The notes beneath the pieces are model-generated. The model had not been told where the DNA came from. It searched no databases and saw only the letters and a list, made by a program, of their open reading frames with translations. Positions 41,869-51,557 of a DNA stretch of 64,000 bases are shown in pieces (the first letter of the stretch is position 1; each line of letters opens with the position of its first letter). The stretch comes from Pseudomonas sp. J452 (GTDB lineage Bacteria > Pseudomonadota > Gammaproteobacteria > Pseudomonadales > Pseudomonadaceae), in the NCBI RefSeq assembly GCF_024666525.1, contig NZ_CP088294.1, positions 3,410,001-3,474,000 of the forward strand. Direction: 5' to 3'. The translations under genes and the position numbers were made by a program.

Positions 41869-43232
41869 GCGCGAATGCGCCGACGGGCACTGCGCGCCAG
41901 GCGAATGCCGAGCAGGATGGCCGCGCAGGTCAGCCCGACGATCAGCCCCTGCCACAGCCCGCTGGGCCCGGAGGGCTCGCCGAACCAGTCGGCCAGGCCC
42001 AGGCCATAGCCCACCGGCAGGCCGATGCCCCAGTAGGCGAACAGGGTGAAGAGCATGGTCGCGCGGGTGTCCTGATAGCCGCGCAGTGCGCCGGCGGCGG
42101 TCACCTGTACCGCATCGGAGAACTGGAACAGCGCCGAATAGACCATCAGCGTGGCCGCGATGGCGATCACCGCCGGGTCCGCGGTGTAGATCTGCGCGAT
42201 CTGTTCGCGCAGCAGCAACACCAGGCTGGCGGACAGGCAGGCATAGGCCAGCGCGGTGCCCATCGCCACCCCGGCAGCGAAGCGTGCATTGCGCGGCTCG
42301 CCGCGGCCCAGCGCCTGGCCGACGCGCACGGTGGCGGCCATGCCCAGCGAGTAGGGAATCATGAAGATCAGCGAGCTGAAGTTGAGGGCGATCTGGTGCC
42401 CGGCCACCACGGTGGCGCCCAGGCTGCCGATCAGCAGGGCGATCACGGCGAAAATGCTCGACTCGGCGAACACCGATACGCCGATCGGCACGCCCACGCC
42501 GAGAAGACGGCGGATCACCGGCCACTGCGGCCAGTCGAAGCGGCTGAACAGCTGGCTGGGCTTGTAGAACGGCGCCCAGTTCACCCACCACAGCATGCCC
42601 AGCAGCATGCACCACATGACGATGCCGGTGGCCCAGCCGCAGCCCACGCCGCCCAGCGCCGGCAGGCCGAATTTGCCGTAGATCAGCACATAGTTGAGCG
42701 GAATGTTCAGCAACAGGCCGCACAGGCTCAGGACCATGCTCGGTCGGGTATGACCAAGGCCATCGCTGTAGCAACGCAGCACGTAATACAGCGCCACCGC
42801 CGGGAAACCGCAGGCGACGCCGCGCAGGTAGCCCATGGCCGGTTCGATCAGGCTGGGGTCGACGTCCATCAGGCGCAGCACCGGCGTGGCGTTCCACAGC
42901 AGGGCGGCCGAGCCGCAACCCACCGCCAGGCCCAGCCACAGGCCCTGGCGCACCAGCGCGCCGATGTCGCGTTCCTGGCCGGCACCGAAGCGTTGCGCCA
43001 CCTTGGCCGTGGTGGCCAGGAGAATGCCGGTCATCAACAGGAATACCGGCACCCACAGCGAGTTGCCCAGCGCCACGGCGGCCAGGTCATGGGGGCTGAC
43101 GCGACCGGCCATCACGGTATCGACAAAGCCCATGGCGGTGTTGGCCAGCTGGGCGATGATGATGGGCGTGGCCAGTTTGAGCAGGGCGCGCAGTTCGGTG
43201 TGGACGCGGGCGGGGCGGGACAGGGTGGACAT
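41826..43232 (-). CDS. MATE-family multidrug efflux transporter
   Basis: A 468-residue membrane protein with twelve helices, exporting cationic drugs using Na+ or H+ gradients. Typical MATE features are LKLATPIIIAQLANTAMGFVDTVMAGRVSPHDLAAVALGNSLWVPV in the first helices and EGxxxALx-type VAGHQIALNFSSLIFMIPYSLGMAATVRVGQALG at the start of the second half. It is NorM/PmpM-like, though the substrate range is unknown. The 3' end overlaps the convergent cyclotransferase gene. Confidence 0.92.
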   Translation of the reverse strand: MSTLSRPARVHTELRALLKLATPIIIAQLANTAMGFVDTVMAGRVSPHDLAAVALGNSLWVPVFLLMTGILLATTAKVAQRFGAGQERDIGALVRQGLWLGLAVGCGSAALLWNATPVLRLMDVDPSLIEPAMGYLRGVACGFPAVALYYVLRCYSDGLGHTRPSMVLSLCGLLLNIPLNYVLIYGKFGLPALGGVGCGWATGIVMWCMLLGMLWWVNWAPFYKPSQLFSRFDWPQWPVIRRLLGVGVPIGVSVFAESSIFAVIALLIGSLGATVVAGHQIALNFSSLIFMIPYSLGMAATVRVGQALGRGEPRNARFAAGVAMGTALAYACLSASLVLLLREQIAQIYTADPAVIAIAATLMVYSALFQFSDAVQVTAAGALRGYQDTRATMLFTLFAYWGIGLPVGYGLGLADWFGEPSGPSGLWQGLIVGLTCAAILLGIRLARSARRRIRAQSSSATVAARAAQ

Positions 43233-43358
43233 GCAGGAGACCAGCAGGAGGGTGCGCGAGGCGCGTTAGTTTACGCGCTGACGGATCGGTCAGGAAAGGC
43301 CGGCATACCCACATGGCCCGCCTGCGCCTAGAATAGCGCCTCTGTTGTGGAGAGCCGT

Positions 43359-44489
43359 ATGCGTATCGTAGCCGACGAAAATATCCCCCTGCTCGACGAG
43401 TTCTTTGCCGGTTTTGGCGCGATCAGCCGCCATCCAGGACGCGCGATCGACCGTGCCGCCCTGGGCGATGCCGAAGTACTGCTGGTGCGTTCGGTAACCC
43501 ACGTCGACCGCGCCTTGCTGGAGGGCAGCGCGGTGCGCTTCGTCGGTACCTGCACCATCGGCACCGACCACCTCGACCTCGATTATTTCGATGAAGCGGG
43601 CATCGCCTGGTCCAGTGCCCCCGGCTGCAATGCCCGCGGCGTGGTGGATTATGTGTTGGGCGCACTGCTGGCCCTGGCCGAAAAAACCGGCAAGCCGCTG
43701 GCCGAACGTTGCTACGGCGTGATCGGCGCCGGCCAGGTGGGTGGGCGCCTGGTCAAGGTGCTGCGCGGCCTGGGTTGGGATGTGCGGGTCTGCGACCCTC
43801 CGCGGCAGGCCGCCGAAGGGGGCGACTTCGTCGAGCTGCAAAGCATCCTGCGCGACTGCGATGTAATCAGCCTGCACACCCCGCTGGATGCCACGACCCG
43901 CCATCTGATCGGCGCCCGCGAGCTGCAGCAGCTGCGTCCCGGTAGCTGGCTGATCAATGCCAGCCGGGGCGCGGTGGTGGATAACCAGCCGCTGCTCGGC
44001 CATCTGCGCGCGGGGGCGGATCTGCAGGTGGTGCTGGACGTCTGGGAGGGTGAGCCGCAGGTCGACCCCGAGCTGGCCGCGCTGTGCCAGATCGCCACTC
44101 CGCATATCGCCGGTTACAGCCTGGACGGCAAGCTGCGCGGTACCGCGCAGATCTACCAGGCCTATTGCGCCGCCAACGGTCTGGCCGAGCAGGTGCAGTT
44201 GAGCAATCTGCTGCCGCCGGCCTGGCTGAACGAACTGAGCCTGCATGCCAAGGCTACGCCTGAATGGGCGCTGGCCACCCTGTGCCGCGCAGTCTACGAC
44301 CCGCGCCGAGACGATGCGGATTTCCGCCGCTCGCTGGTGGGCAGCGCCGAGCAGCGCAAGGTGGCCTTCGATGCTTTGCGCAAACACTACCCCTATCGCC
44401 GCGAGATCGACGGGCTGCGTGTGCGTCTGCAGGATGAGGCGCCGGCCCTACGACAACTGGTCGGCGCGCTGGGTGCGCAGCTGGTGTGA
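43359..44489 (+). CDS. pdxB: Erythronate-4-phosphate dehydrogenase
   Basis: Second step of the DXP-independent start of pyridoxal phosphate synthesis. The 376-residue D-2-hydroxyacid dehydrogenase has NAD motif [22 protein letters not shown], substrate Arg in [15 protein letters not shown], and the His in the terminal [12 protein letters not shown]. The start [12 protein letters not shown] is the PdxB N-terminus, with GGAGAG upstream. The C-terminal dimerisation domain is complete. Confidence 0.95.
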   Translation: MRIVADENIPLLDEFFAGFGAISRHPGRAIDRAALGDAEVLLVRSVTHVDRALLEGSAVRFVGTCTIGTDHLDLDYFDEAGIAWSSAPGCNARGVVDYVLGALLALAEKTGKPLAERCYGVIGAGQVGGRLVKVLRGLGWDVRVCDPPRQAAEGGDFVELQSILRDCDVISLHTPLDATTRHLIGARELQQLRPGSWLINASRGAVVDNQPLLGHLRAGADLQVVLDVWEGEPQVDPELAALCQIATPHIAGYSLDGKLRGTAQIYQAYCAANGLAEQVQLSNLLPPAWLNELSLHAKATPEWALATLCRAVYDPRRDDADFRRSLVGSAEQRKVAFDALRKHYPYRREIDGLRVRLQDEAPALRQLVGALGAQLV

Positions 44490-44498
44490 GCGCAAAGA

Positions 44499-44521
44499 AA
44501 AACCCGGGCAATGCTCGGGTT
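44499..44521 (-). terminator. Terminator-like hairpin
   Basis: AACCCG / CGGGTT around a short loop, with an A-run on the left, so the T-run is on the minus strand. It would end leftward transcripts from the PA1571-type gene, or act as a plain hairpin after pdxB. Confidence 0.55.
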
Positions 44522-44553
44522 GATCAGCCCATAGGGCAGGAGGGGTAAGGCTT

Positions 44554-44695
44554 AGAACCTGTTCAATGTCTGCTGCGCGTCGGCCATGCTGCGTTGAAAT
44601 CGGGCTCAGAATGCTCATTTACAACTCGTAAACTGCGCTTCTTCGCCCGATTTCGTCTTGCCTGGCTCTAGCTCGCGAGACTTTGAACAGGCTCT
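44554..44695. repeat. Intergenic repeat, copy C (142 bp)
   Basis: The ends TTAGAACCTGTTCAA and TTGAACAGGCTCTTAG are inverted repeats. The body reads CGTCGGCCATGCTGCGTTG, AAATCGGGCTC, TGCTCATTTAC-N5-GTAAACT, then GCCCGATTTCGTCTTGCCTG, forming one long imperfect hairpin. The right end touches the stop codon of the PA1571-type gene. Confidence 0.78.
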
Positions 44696-44871
44696 TAGGC
44701 TTGTTTGGGCAGCGACCAGTGCTTTTCCAATTCGCGACAGGCGCGCTGGATCATGCCTTCGGTGATCGGTACTTCGCGACCCTGGGCATCGATGAACGAG
44801 CCGCCCACCGCATGCTGCGGTTGCAAGGGGATGACACGTTGAGGGGTTGGATTGCTGTCTTTCAAGTTCAT
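44695..44871 (-). CDS. Small conserved protein, PA1571 family
   Basis: A 58-residue protein without membrane helix: MNLKDSNPTPQRVIPLQPQ, then GGSFIDAQGREVPITEGMIQRACRELEKHW. GAGGAG lies before the ATG. The family is known from pseudomonads only by name, and its position beside a NAD-kinase-like gene matches P. aeruginosa. Function is unknown. Confidence 0.8.
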   Translation of the reverse strand: MNLKDSNPTPQRVIPLQPQHAVGGSFIDAQGREVPITEGMIQRACRELEKHWSLPKQA

Positions 44872-45108
44872 GGCCTGTCTCCTCATCAGGTGAATGCGCG
44901 CAGTCTAGATAGGCTGTGTGAACGCGCGGTGACAGTCAGAAGCACCAAATGAGCGCTTGAAGAACGGGGCACTAAGCCAGTCAAGGGTTGACCCGGCTAG
45001 CGGGCCTGCGGTTCAAATTGAAGTGTTTATAGCGTCGGTTGCGGCAGTTTTTGGCAAAGTCCGCTGCCTGCCAATCAGACTTTGTATGTAGTTGAAGCAG
45101 GAACCAGC

Positions 45109-46251
45109 ATGAGCGCCATCTTTCATATCGGCTTGATCATCAACCCCCTGGCTGGCCTGGGGGGGGGCGCTGCGCTCAAGGGCAGTGATGGGGTGGCCGC
45201 CGAGGCCCTGGCGCGAGGCGCCGAGCCGCGTGCCGCCGAGCGCACGCGCATCGCTTTGGAATGTCTGCGGCCGGTGGCCGGGCGTCTGCAGTTCCTCAGC
45301 TTTCCCGGGCCGATGGGCGCCGAGCTGCTGGCTGAACTGGGCTATGCCCATCGCGTGCTGGGTGATCTGGGCGAGGGCGCGACCAGCGCCGCCGATACTC
45401 AACGTGCCGTGCAGGCGCTGCAGGATGCTGGCTGTGCGCTGATCCTGTTTGCCGGCGGCGATGGCACCGCCCGCGATATCTGCGAGGCCGTGCGCGAGGA
45501 GCAGCCGGTATTGGGCATTCCGGCCGGGGTGAAGATCCATTCCGGGGTCTACGCCATCAGCCCGCGCGCCGCCGGCGAGCTGGCCCGGCGCCTGGTGGAG
45601 GGCGGCCTGGTGCGCCTGGCCAGTGGCGAAGTGCGCGATCTCGACGAGGCGGCGCTGCGCGACGGCAGGGTCAGCGCGCGCTGGTACGGCGAGCTGACGG
45701 TGCCGGTCGAAGGCAGCTTCATGCAGCACACCAAACAGGCCGGCATGGAGTCCGAGGAGCTGGTGCTGGTCGACCTGGCCGACTGGCTGCAGGAGAGCTG
45801 GGAGCAGGGCGTGCGCTACGTTTTCGGCCCCGGTTCGACCCTGCACGGCCTGGCGCACAACCTCGGCCTGGAGGCCACCCTGCTCGGCGTCGACGTGATC
45901 GAGAATGGCGCCGTGCTGGCGCGCGATGTGACCGAAGCCCAGCTGTTCGAGCTGGTCGACGGCTACCCTGCGCGCCTGCTGGTCACCGCCATCGGTGGCC
46001 AGGGCCATATCATCGGCCGCGGCAACCAGCAGATCAGCCCACGGGTGCTGCACGCCATCGGCCTGGAACACCTGCGGGTCATCGCCACCAAGCGCAAGCT
46101 CGCTACCCTGGAAGGCCGCCCGCTGCTGGTGGACAGCGGCGACCCGGCGCTGGACGAGGCTTTCCCCGATGCGGTGCGGGTGTGGGCCGGCTACAAGGAA
46201 GAGCTGCTCTATCCGGTAGGTTGGAGTGCGGAATCACCCAAGGAGGGTTAA
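45109..46251 (+). CDS. ATP-NAD/AcoX kinase family protein
   Basis: A 380-residue predicted kinase. Near the N-terminus is LIINPLAGLGGGAALKGSDG, and the NAD-kinase nucleotide loop AGGDGTARDICEAV is at about residues 117-130. The C-terminal half contains EELLYPVGW and GGQGHIIGRGNQQISPRVL. It belongs to the group annotated as ATP-NAD kinase or AcoX-like, distinct from the essential NadK, so its substrate is uncertain. It is coupled to the next gene, whose AAGGAGGG lies within its 3' end. Confidence 0.85.
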   Translation: MSAIFHIGLIINPLAGLGGGAALKGSDGVAAEALARGAEPRAAERTRIALECLRPVAGRLQFLSFPGPMGAELLAELGYAHRVLGDLGEGATSAADTQRAVQALQDAGCALILFAGGDGTARDICEAVREEQPVLGIPAGVKIHSGVYAISPRAAGELARRLVEGGLVRLASGEVRDLDEAALRDGRVSARWYGELTVPVEGSFMQHTKQAGMESEELVLVDLADWLQESWEQGVRYVFGPGSTLHGLAHNLGLEATLLGVDVIENGAVLARDVTEAQLFELVDGYPARLLVTAIGGQGHIIGRGNQQISPRVLHAIGLEHLRVIATKRKLATLEGRPLLVDSGDPALDEAFPDAVRVWAGYKEELLYPVGWSAESPKEG

Positions 46252-46872
46252 ATGCGCCAGGGTTGCAAGAGGATGGAGCGTTATCAGGCAGTGGGCCGTG
46301 CCGTTGTGGTCTGGCTGTGTCTGTGTCTGGCGCTGCCGGCATGGGCGCAGTCGATCCAGCCGGAGCAGCTGATCAGCGCCGCCCGCCAGCAGGTTGGCGT
46401 GACCCTCAGCTATGACCCTGTCTACCGCCAGCTCGACTATCCCGGCGGCGATGTACCGCTGGCTACCGGCGTGTGCACCGATGTGCTGATCCGCGCCCTG
46501 CGTGTCCAGAGCCTGGATCTGCAGCAGGCGGTGCACGAGGACATGCGCGGGCATTTCGCCGCCTACCCGCAGAACTGGGGGCTCAAGCGCCCTGACCGCA
46601 ATATCGACCACCGCCGGGTGCCCAATCTGATGACCTGGTTCAAGCGTCAGGGCCTGGCCCAGCCGATCAGCCAGCAGGCGGCGGATTATCTGCCCGGCGA
46701 TATCGTCACCTGGGATCTGGGCCGCGGCCTGACCCATATCGGCATCGTCTCCGATCGCCGTACCGCGCAGGGCGTGCCGCTGATCCTGCACAACATCGGT
46801 CGTGGCACCCAGGAAGAGGACATCCTGTTTGCCTTCACCGTGACCGGCCATTACCGCTTCGTCAGCCCTTGA
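46252..46872 (+). CDS. DUF1287 (YijF-like) secreted protein
   Basis: A 206-residue protein with an N-terminal signal peptide (VVVWLCLCLALPAWAQS, cleavage after AWA near residue 34). The mature part has the DUF1287 signature: YRQLDYPGGDVPLATGVCTDVLIRALR, and PGDIVTWDLGRGLTHIGIVSDR with a papain/NlpC-like Cys and His arrangement. It is likely periplasmic, and a hydrolase role is possible but unproven. ATG 46252 follows the kinase TAA directly. Confidence 0.87.
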   Translation: MRQGCKRMERYQAVGRAVVVWLCLCLALPAWAQSIQPEQLISAARQQVGVTLSYDPVYRQLDYPGGDVPLATGVCTDVLIRALRVQSLDLQQAVHEDMRGHFAAYPQNWGLKRPDRNIDHRRVPNLMTWFKRQGLAQPISQQAADYLPGDIVTWDLGRGLTHIGIVSDRRTAQGVPLILHNIGRGTQEEDILFAFTVTGHYRFVSP

Positions 46873-46911
46873 TTGGCGTAGCATGCAGGCAAGACTGCCA
46901 AGGAGCGTGCG

Positions 46912-47346
46912 ATGACAGCTAAGCCGTTGCCACCCTTTATCCAGCCCGGCGAGCGCGTGGTGCTGTTCGACGGGGTGTGCAAGTTGTGCAATGGCTGGGC
47001 GAAGTTCCTTATCCGCCATGACCGCGAGGCACGCTTTCGCTTGTGCTCGGTGCAGTCCAGCGAAGGCCAGGCGATCCTGCAGTGGTTCGGTTTGCCGACC
47101 GATCATTTCGACACCATGGCCTATGTCGAAGGCGCCGAGCTGTTTGTCCGCTCCACGGCGGTGCTGAGAATCCTCGCCCAGCTGCCGGCGCCCTGGCGCT
47201 TCATGGCTGGGTTGCGGCTGATTCCGCGGCCGCTGCGTGACTGGTGCTACGACCGCATCGCGCTGAACCGCTACCGCCTGTTCGGGTGTTATGACCATTG
47301 CTTGCTGCCGGATGCCGACCATGCCCGGCGTTTCCTGCATGAATAA
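46912..47346 (+). CDS. DCC-family thiol-disulfide oxidoreductase-like protein (DUF393)
   Basis: A 144-residue member of DUF393. The N-terminal VVLFDGVCKLCNGWAKFLIRHD contains the DxxCxxC motif that names the family and resembles a thioredoxin-type redox site. The end RYRLFGCYDHCLLPDADHARRFL has two more cysteines. Partner is unknown. It is a separate small gene 39 bases after the DUF1287 gene. Confidence 0.88.
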   Translation: MTAKPLPPFIQPGERVVLFDGVCKLCNGWAKFLIRHDREARFRLCSVQSSEGQAILQWFGLPTDHFDTMAYVEGAELFVRSTAVLRILAQLPAPWRFMAGLRLIPRPLRDWCYDRIALNRYRLFGCYDHCLLPDADHARRFLHE

Positions 47347-47488
47347 GCACGCCGGACACTGCTGGCTTGATCTGCTGCCGTACAGCCCCCATCTGCTGTA
47401 ACAGGCCGTCTTATCGGCGAGCAATCTGAGCAAGCCGTTGCTGGCTTATTCGACTAATCCGGGCCACTGGCCTGTCTGCGAGAACCGC

Positions 47489-49267
47489 ATGCCGTCGATT
47501 CTGTCTTCCCGCCAGCGCACCGCCTTGCGCATGGCCGCCCGCTTTGTCGCGCCGTATCGCTGGCGGGTGCTGGGCGCCTTGCTGGCCTTGATGTTCACCG
47601 CCGCTATCACCCTGTCCATGGGTCAGGGCATTCGCCTGCTGGTCGACCAGGGCCTGGCGACCCAGTCGCAGCAGGCGCTGAACCAGTCGATCGGGCTGTT
47701 CTTCGCCCTGGTGCTGGCCCTGGCGGTCGGTACCTTCACCCGTTTTTACCTGGTGTCGTGGATCGGCGAGCGTTTCGTAGCCGATATCCGCAAGCGCGTG
47801 TTCAATCACCTGATCGGCCTGCATCCGGGCTTCTACGAGAGCAACCGCGCCTCGGAAATCCAGTCGCGGTTGACCGCCGACACCACGCTGCTGCAGACGG
47901 TAATCGGCTCGTCGCTGTCGATGGCGCTGCGCAACATCATCATGATGCTCGGCGGCATCGTCCTGCTGTTCGTCACCAACCCCAAGCTCAGCGCCATCGT
48001 GATCGTCGCTTTGCCGCTGGTGGTGGCGCCGATCCTGATCTTCGGTCGGCGGGTGCGCGCGCTGTCCCGGCAGACCCAGGACCGCGTGGCCGATGTCGGC
48101 AGCTATGTCGGCGAAACCCTCGGCCAGATCAAGACCGTGCAGGCCTACAACCACCAGGCCCAGGACAAAAGCCGCTTCGGCCAGACGGTGGAGGCGGCCT
48201 TCGATACCGCACGCAAGCGCATCAAGCAGCGCGCCTGGCTGATCACCGTGGTCATCGTGCTGGTGCTCGGTGCGGTCGGGGTGATGCTCTGGGTCGGAGG
48301 CATGGACGTGATCGCCGGTAAGATTTCCGGCGGCGACCTGGCCGCCTTCGTGTTCTACAGCCTGATCGTCGGCATGGCCTTCGGTGCGGTCAGTGAGGTG
48401 ATCGGCGAGCTGCAGAGCGCTGCCGGCGCCGCCGAGCGCATTGCCGAACTGCTGCAGACGGACAATGCCATCACTGCGCCGAGCGTTGACCTGCAACGCT
48501 TGCCAGCGCGGATCAGCGGCGAGTTGGCGCTGGAGGAACTGCGTTTTGCTTACCCGTCGCGGCCCGAGCATTTCGCCGTGGATGGCATCAGTTTGCAGGT
48601 GCGTGCTGGCGAGACCCTGGCCCTGGTCGGGCCGTCTGGCGCCGGCAAGTCGACCCTGTTCGACCTGCTGCTGCGTTTCTTCGATCCACAGGAGGGCAGG
48701 GTTCTGGTCGAAGGAGTGGCCATCGACCGCCTCGATCCGGCCGATCTGCGCCGCTGCTTCGCCTTGGTTTCGCAGAATCCGGCGCTGTTCTACGGCAGCG
48801 TGGAAGACAACCTGCGCTACGGCAAACCCGAGGCCAGTCAGGCCGAGGTCGAGGCGGCGGCGCGCGCGGCGCATGCCCACGAATTTATCCAGCGTCTGCC
48901 GCAGGGTTACCAGACCCACCTGGGCGATGCCGGCCTGGGCCTGTCCGGCGGCCAGCGTCAGCGCCTGGCGATTGCCCGCGCGCTGCTGGTGGACGCGCCG
49001 ATCCTGCTGCTGGACGAGGCCACCAGCGCCCTCGATGCGGAAAGCGAACACCTGATCCAGCAGGCCCTGCCGACCCTGATGCAGGGCCGTACCACCCTGG
49101 TGATCGCCCATCGCCTGGCTACGGTGAAGAGTGCCGACCGCATCGCGGTGATCGAGCATGGCAAGCTGGTCGCGATCGGCAGCCACAGCGAGCTGGTGGC
49201 GAGCAACCCGCTGTACGCGCGGCTGGCCGAGCTGCAATTCAATAGCGACAGCAATGACGCGGACTGA
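47489..49267 (+). CDS. ABC exporter, fused membrane and ATPase domains (MsbA-like)
   Basis: A 592-residue half-transporter. The N-terminal part has six membrane helices; the C-terminal nucleotide-binding domain has Walker A GPSGAGKST, signature LSGGQRQRLAIARALL, Walker B ILLLDEATSALD and H-loop VIAHRLATV. It functions as a homodimer, probably exporting a lipid or hydrophobic compound. The start MPSILSSRQRTALRMAARFVAPYRWRVLGALL is chosen for the charged pre-helix; upstream Met codons have no ribosome site. The real msbA usually lies beside lpxK, so this is a paralog. Confidence 0.93.
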   Translation: MPSILSSRQRTALRMAARFVAPYRWRVLGALLALMFTAAITLSMGQGIRLLVDQGLATQSQQALNQSIGLFFALVLALAVGTFTRFYLVSWIGERFVADIRKRVFNHLIGLHPGFYESNRASEIQSRLTADTTLLQTVIGSSLSMALRNIIMMLGGIVLLFVTNPKLSAIVIVALPLVVAPILIFGRRVRALSRQTQDRVADVGSYVGETLGQIKTVQAYNHQAQDKSRFGQTVEAAFDTARKRIKQRAWLITVVIVLVLGAVGVMLWVGGMDVIAGKISGGDLAAFVFYSLIVGMAFGAVSEVIGELQSAAGAAERIAELLQTDNAITAPSVDLQRLPARISGELALEELRFAYPSRPEHFAVDGISLQVRAGETLALVGPSGAGKSTLFDLLLRFFDPQEGRVLVEGVAIDRLDPADLRRCFALVSQNPALFYGSVEDNLRYGKPEASQAEVEAAARAAHAHEFIQRLPQGYQTHLGDAGLGLSGGQRQRLAIARALLVDAPILLLDEATSALDAESEHLIQQALPTLMQGRTTLVIAHRLATVKSADRIAVIEHGKLVAIGSHSELVASNPLYARLAELQFNSDSNDAD

Positions 49268-49283
49268 ACAAGGAGTAGGGCGG

Positions 49284-50387
49284 GTGACGGATTATCGGGT
49301 GGTGGTGCTGGGCGGTTACGGCAATTTCGGTACGGTGATCGTCCGCCGCCTGCGCACTATTGCCGGCATTCGTGTGTGTGTGGCCGGCCGCGACCTGGCC
49401 AAGGCCGAAACCCTGGCGAAAGAGACGGGCAGCCAGGCCGTGCGTCTGGACATGAACCAGGCCGATCTGGCCGAGCGTTTACGCGTGCTGGGGGCGCAGC
49501 TGGTGATCTCCACGGCCGGGCCGTTCCAGAACCAGGATTACCGGGTGGCCGAGGCCTGCATCGCGGCGGGCGCGCATTACGTCGATCTGGCCGATGCGCG
49601 CGAGTTCGTCTGCGGCATCGGTGTGCTGGATCAGGCGGCGCACGCGGCCGGCGTATTGGTCTGTGGCGGCGCCAGCTCGGTGCCCGCACTCAGCGCCGCG
49701 GTGATCGACAGCCTGCTGCCACGCTTCTCGCGGCTGGATGCGATCTGGCATGGCATCAGCTCCTCGGAGAAGACACCGGGCGTATCGACCCTGGCGGCGG
49801 TGCTCAACTACTGCGGTAAACCCTTTCAGCAGTGGCGCGATGGCGCCTGGCAGGCGGTCTATGGCTGGCAGGATCTGAGTCCGCATGACTTCGCCGCGCC
49901 GCTGGGTCGGCGCTGGGTGGGCAACTGCGATATCCCCGATTTGCAGCTGTTCCCGGCGCGTTATCCGGGCGTGCGCAGCGTGCGCTTCTCGGCTGGCGTC
50001 GGCCTGCGCCTGACCCAGTTCGGCACCTGGCTGCTGTCCTGGCTGGTGCGCGGTGGTCTGTTGCGCAGTGGTGTGCCGCTGGCCGGCCTGCTGCGGCGTG
50101 GTGCCGTGCTGGTCGAACCCCTGGGCGATGGCCTGAGCGGTATGTTCGTGCGTCTGCAGGGCCTGGATCAGGCCGGTCAGGCGCAAACCCTGTGCTGGGA
50201 GCTGCAGGCGCTGCATAACGACGGGCCGAATATCCCCTGCATGGCCGCGGTAGCGCTGGCGCGCAAACTGGCCGGCGGCACCCTCGCCACGCGTGGAGCG
50301 CTGCCGTGCCTGGGCCTGCTGACGCTGGAGGATTACCTGGCCGAACTAGAGGGGTTGGCTATCAGCAGTGAGCTGAGGGTGCTCTGA
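49284..50387 (+). CDS. Saccharopine dehydrogenase-like NAD(P)-binding protein
   Basis: A 367-residue protein with an N-terminal Rossmann motif (VVVLGGYGNFGTVIVRRL) and the saccharopine dehydrogenase-family pattern LVISTAGPFQNQDYRVAEACIAAGAHYVDLADARE. The C-terminus is not the lysine-pathway type, so the substrate is unknown. A GTG at 49284 with AGGAG ten bases upstream is preferred; ATG at 49254, overlapping the ABC gene, is an alternative. Confidence 0.85.
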   Translation: MTDYRVVVLGGYGNFGTVIVRRLRTIAGIRVCVAGRDLAKAETLAKETGSQAVRLDMNQADLAERLRVLGAQLVISTAGPFQNQDYRVAEACIAAGAHYVDLADAREFVCGIGVLDQAAHAAGVLVCGGASSVPALSAAVIDSLLPRFSRLDAIWHGISSSEKTPGVSTLAAVLNYCGKPFQQWRDGAWQAVYGWQDLSPHDFAAPLGRRWVGNCDIPDLQLFPARYPGVRSVRFSAGVGLRLTQFGTWLLSWLVRGGLLRSGVPLAGLLRRGAVLVEPLGDGLSGMFVRLQGLDQAGQAQTLCWELQALHNDGPNIPCMAAVALARKLAGGTLATRGALPCLGLLTLEDYLAELEGLAISSELRVL

Positions 50388-50431
50388 GAATCTGCTCGCC
50401 CGCGTAGATACTGTTATTCAGCACAATTTTT

Positions 50432-50499
50432 TGTAGGAGCCAGCTTGCTGGCGATCAGTGGGACACTGTCTGCCTATCGCCAGCAAGCTGGCTCCTACA
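50432..50499. repeat. REP doublet (GTAGGAGCCAGC type)
   Basis: TGTAGGAGCCAGCTTGCTGG and CCAGCAAGCTGGCTCCTACA form a head-to-head pair around 26 bases. It is the same element as at 59973-60037, in the gap between two convergent genes. Confidence 0.9.
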
Positions 50500-50598
50500 G
50501 GATCGGGCCGCGGATGGATAACGCTCTGTTTATCCACCATGAGCCGGCACGCAGCCAGCCAGAACGCGATGTTGGAAAGACTCTGGGTAGCCGATAAT

Positions 50599-51471
50599 TT
50601 AATGCTCGACTGGCGGCACCGGCTTGCCTTTGCTGGTCGCTGCGGCGCCGACCGAAGCAAGGATGATTGCGCCAATGGCCAGCCACTGGTTGCCACTCAG
50701 GCGTTCGCTGAGCACCAGCAGGCCGATCAGCGCGGCAACTGCCGGTTCCATGCTCATCAGGATGCTGAAGGTGCGCGCCGGCATGCGGGTCAGGGCGATC
50801 ATCTCCAGGCTGTAGGGCAGGGCCGAGGAGAGCAGGGCGACGCCCAGGGCGATGGGCAGCAGGTCCAGGGAAAACAGCGCGCTGCCGTTCTGCCATAGGC
50901 CGATCGGGAACACCAGCAGTGCCGCCACTATGGTGCCGAACGCCACGGTCTGCGCGCCGTGGGCGGCTCCAGCCTTCTGCCCGAAGACGATGTACAACGC
51001 CCAGCACACTCCGGCGCCCAGGGCCAAGGCCATGCCCAGTGGGTCGAGATGGCCGCTGGAGGCGGTATCCGGCAGCAACAGCCACAGACCGAACACCGCC
51101 AGGGCGATCCAGACGAAATCCAGCAGCCGGCGCGAGGCGAACAGCGCCAGGGCTAGCGGCCCGGTGAACTCCAGGGCGACGGCGATGCCCAGGGGAATGG
51201 TCTTCAGCGACATGTAGAACAGCAGGTTCATGCTGCCTAGCGACAAGCCATAACCGAGCAACGACGGCCAGGCGGAGAAATTGACCGGTGTGCGCCAGGG
51301 GCGCATGACCAGGCAGAGGATCAGCGCGCCGAGACTCAGGCGCAGGGCGGTGGTGCCTTCGGCGCCGATCAGCGGGAACAGGCCCTTGGCCAGGGACGCA
51401 CCGCTCTGGATGGAAACCATCGCCACCAGGAGCAGGAGAATCGGCAGAAGGATGGTGCGGGAGCGTGGCAT
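50599..51471 (-). CDS. rhtA: EamA-family exporter, RhtA-like
   Basis: A 290-residue inner-membrane protein with ten predicted helices in two EamA halves (GASLAKGLFPLIGAEGTTALRLSLGALIL and LYIVFGQKAGAAHGAQTVAFGTIVAALLVFPIGL). This subgroup includes the E. coli threonine/homoserine exporter RhtA, which it resembles over the full length. The exported compound is inferred only. Confidence 0.85.
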   Translation of the reverse strand: MPRSRTILLPILLLLVAMVSIQSGASLAKGLFPLIGAEGTTALRLSLGALILCLVMRPWRTPVNFSAWPSLLGYGLSLGSMNLLFYMSLKTIPLGIAVALEFTGPLALALFASRRLLDFVWIALAVFGLWLLLPDTASSGHLDPLGMALALGAGVCWALYIVFGQKAGAAHGAQTVAFGTIVAALLVFPIGLWQNGSALFSLDLLPIALGVALLSSALPYSLEMIALTRMPARTFSILMSMEPAVAALIGLLVLSERLSGNQWLAIGAIILASVGAAATSKGKPVPPVEH

Positions 51472-51512
51472 GGGGCTGTCCGTAACTATGACTGGTCAGT
51501 CGTTTTGCAAGG

Positions 51513-51543
51513 ATAAAAAAACCGGCCACCGGGGCCGGTTCTT
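51513..51543 (-). terminator. Intrinsic terminator of ppnP
   Basis: AACCGGCC / GGCCGGTT around a 5-base loop; on the minus strand it is followed by seven T. It begins about 15 bases after the ppnP stop. Confidence 0.88.
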
Positions 51544-51557
51544 CACAGCGGCCTGAC

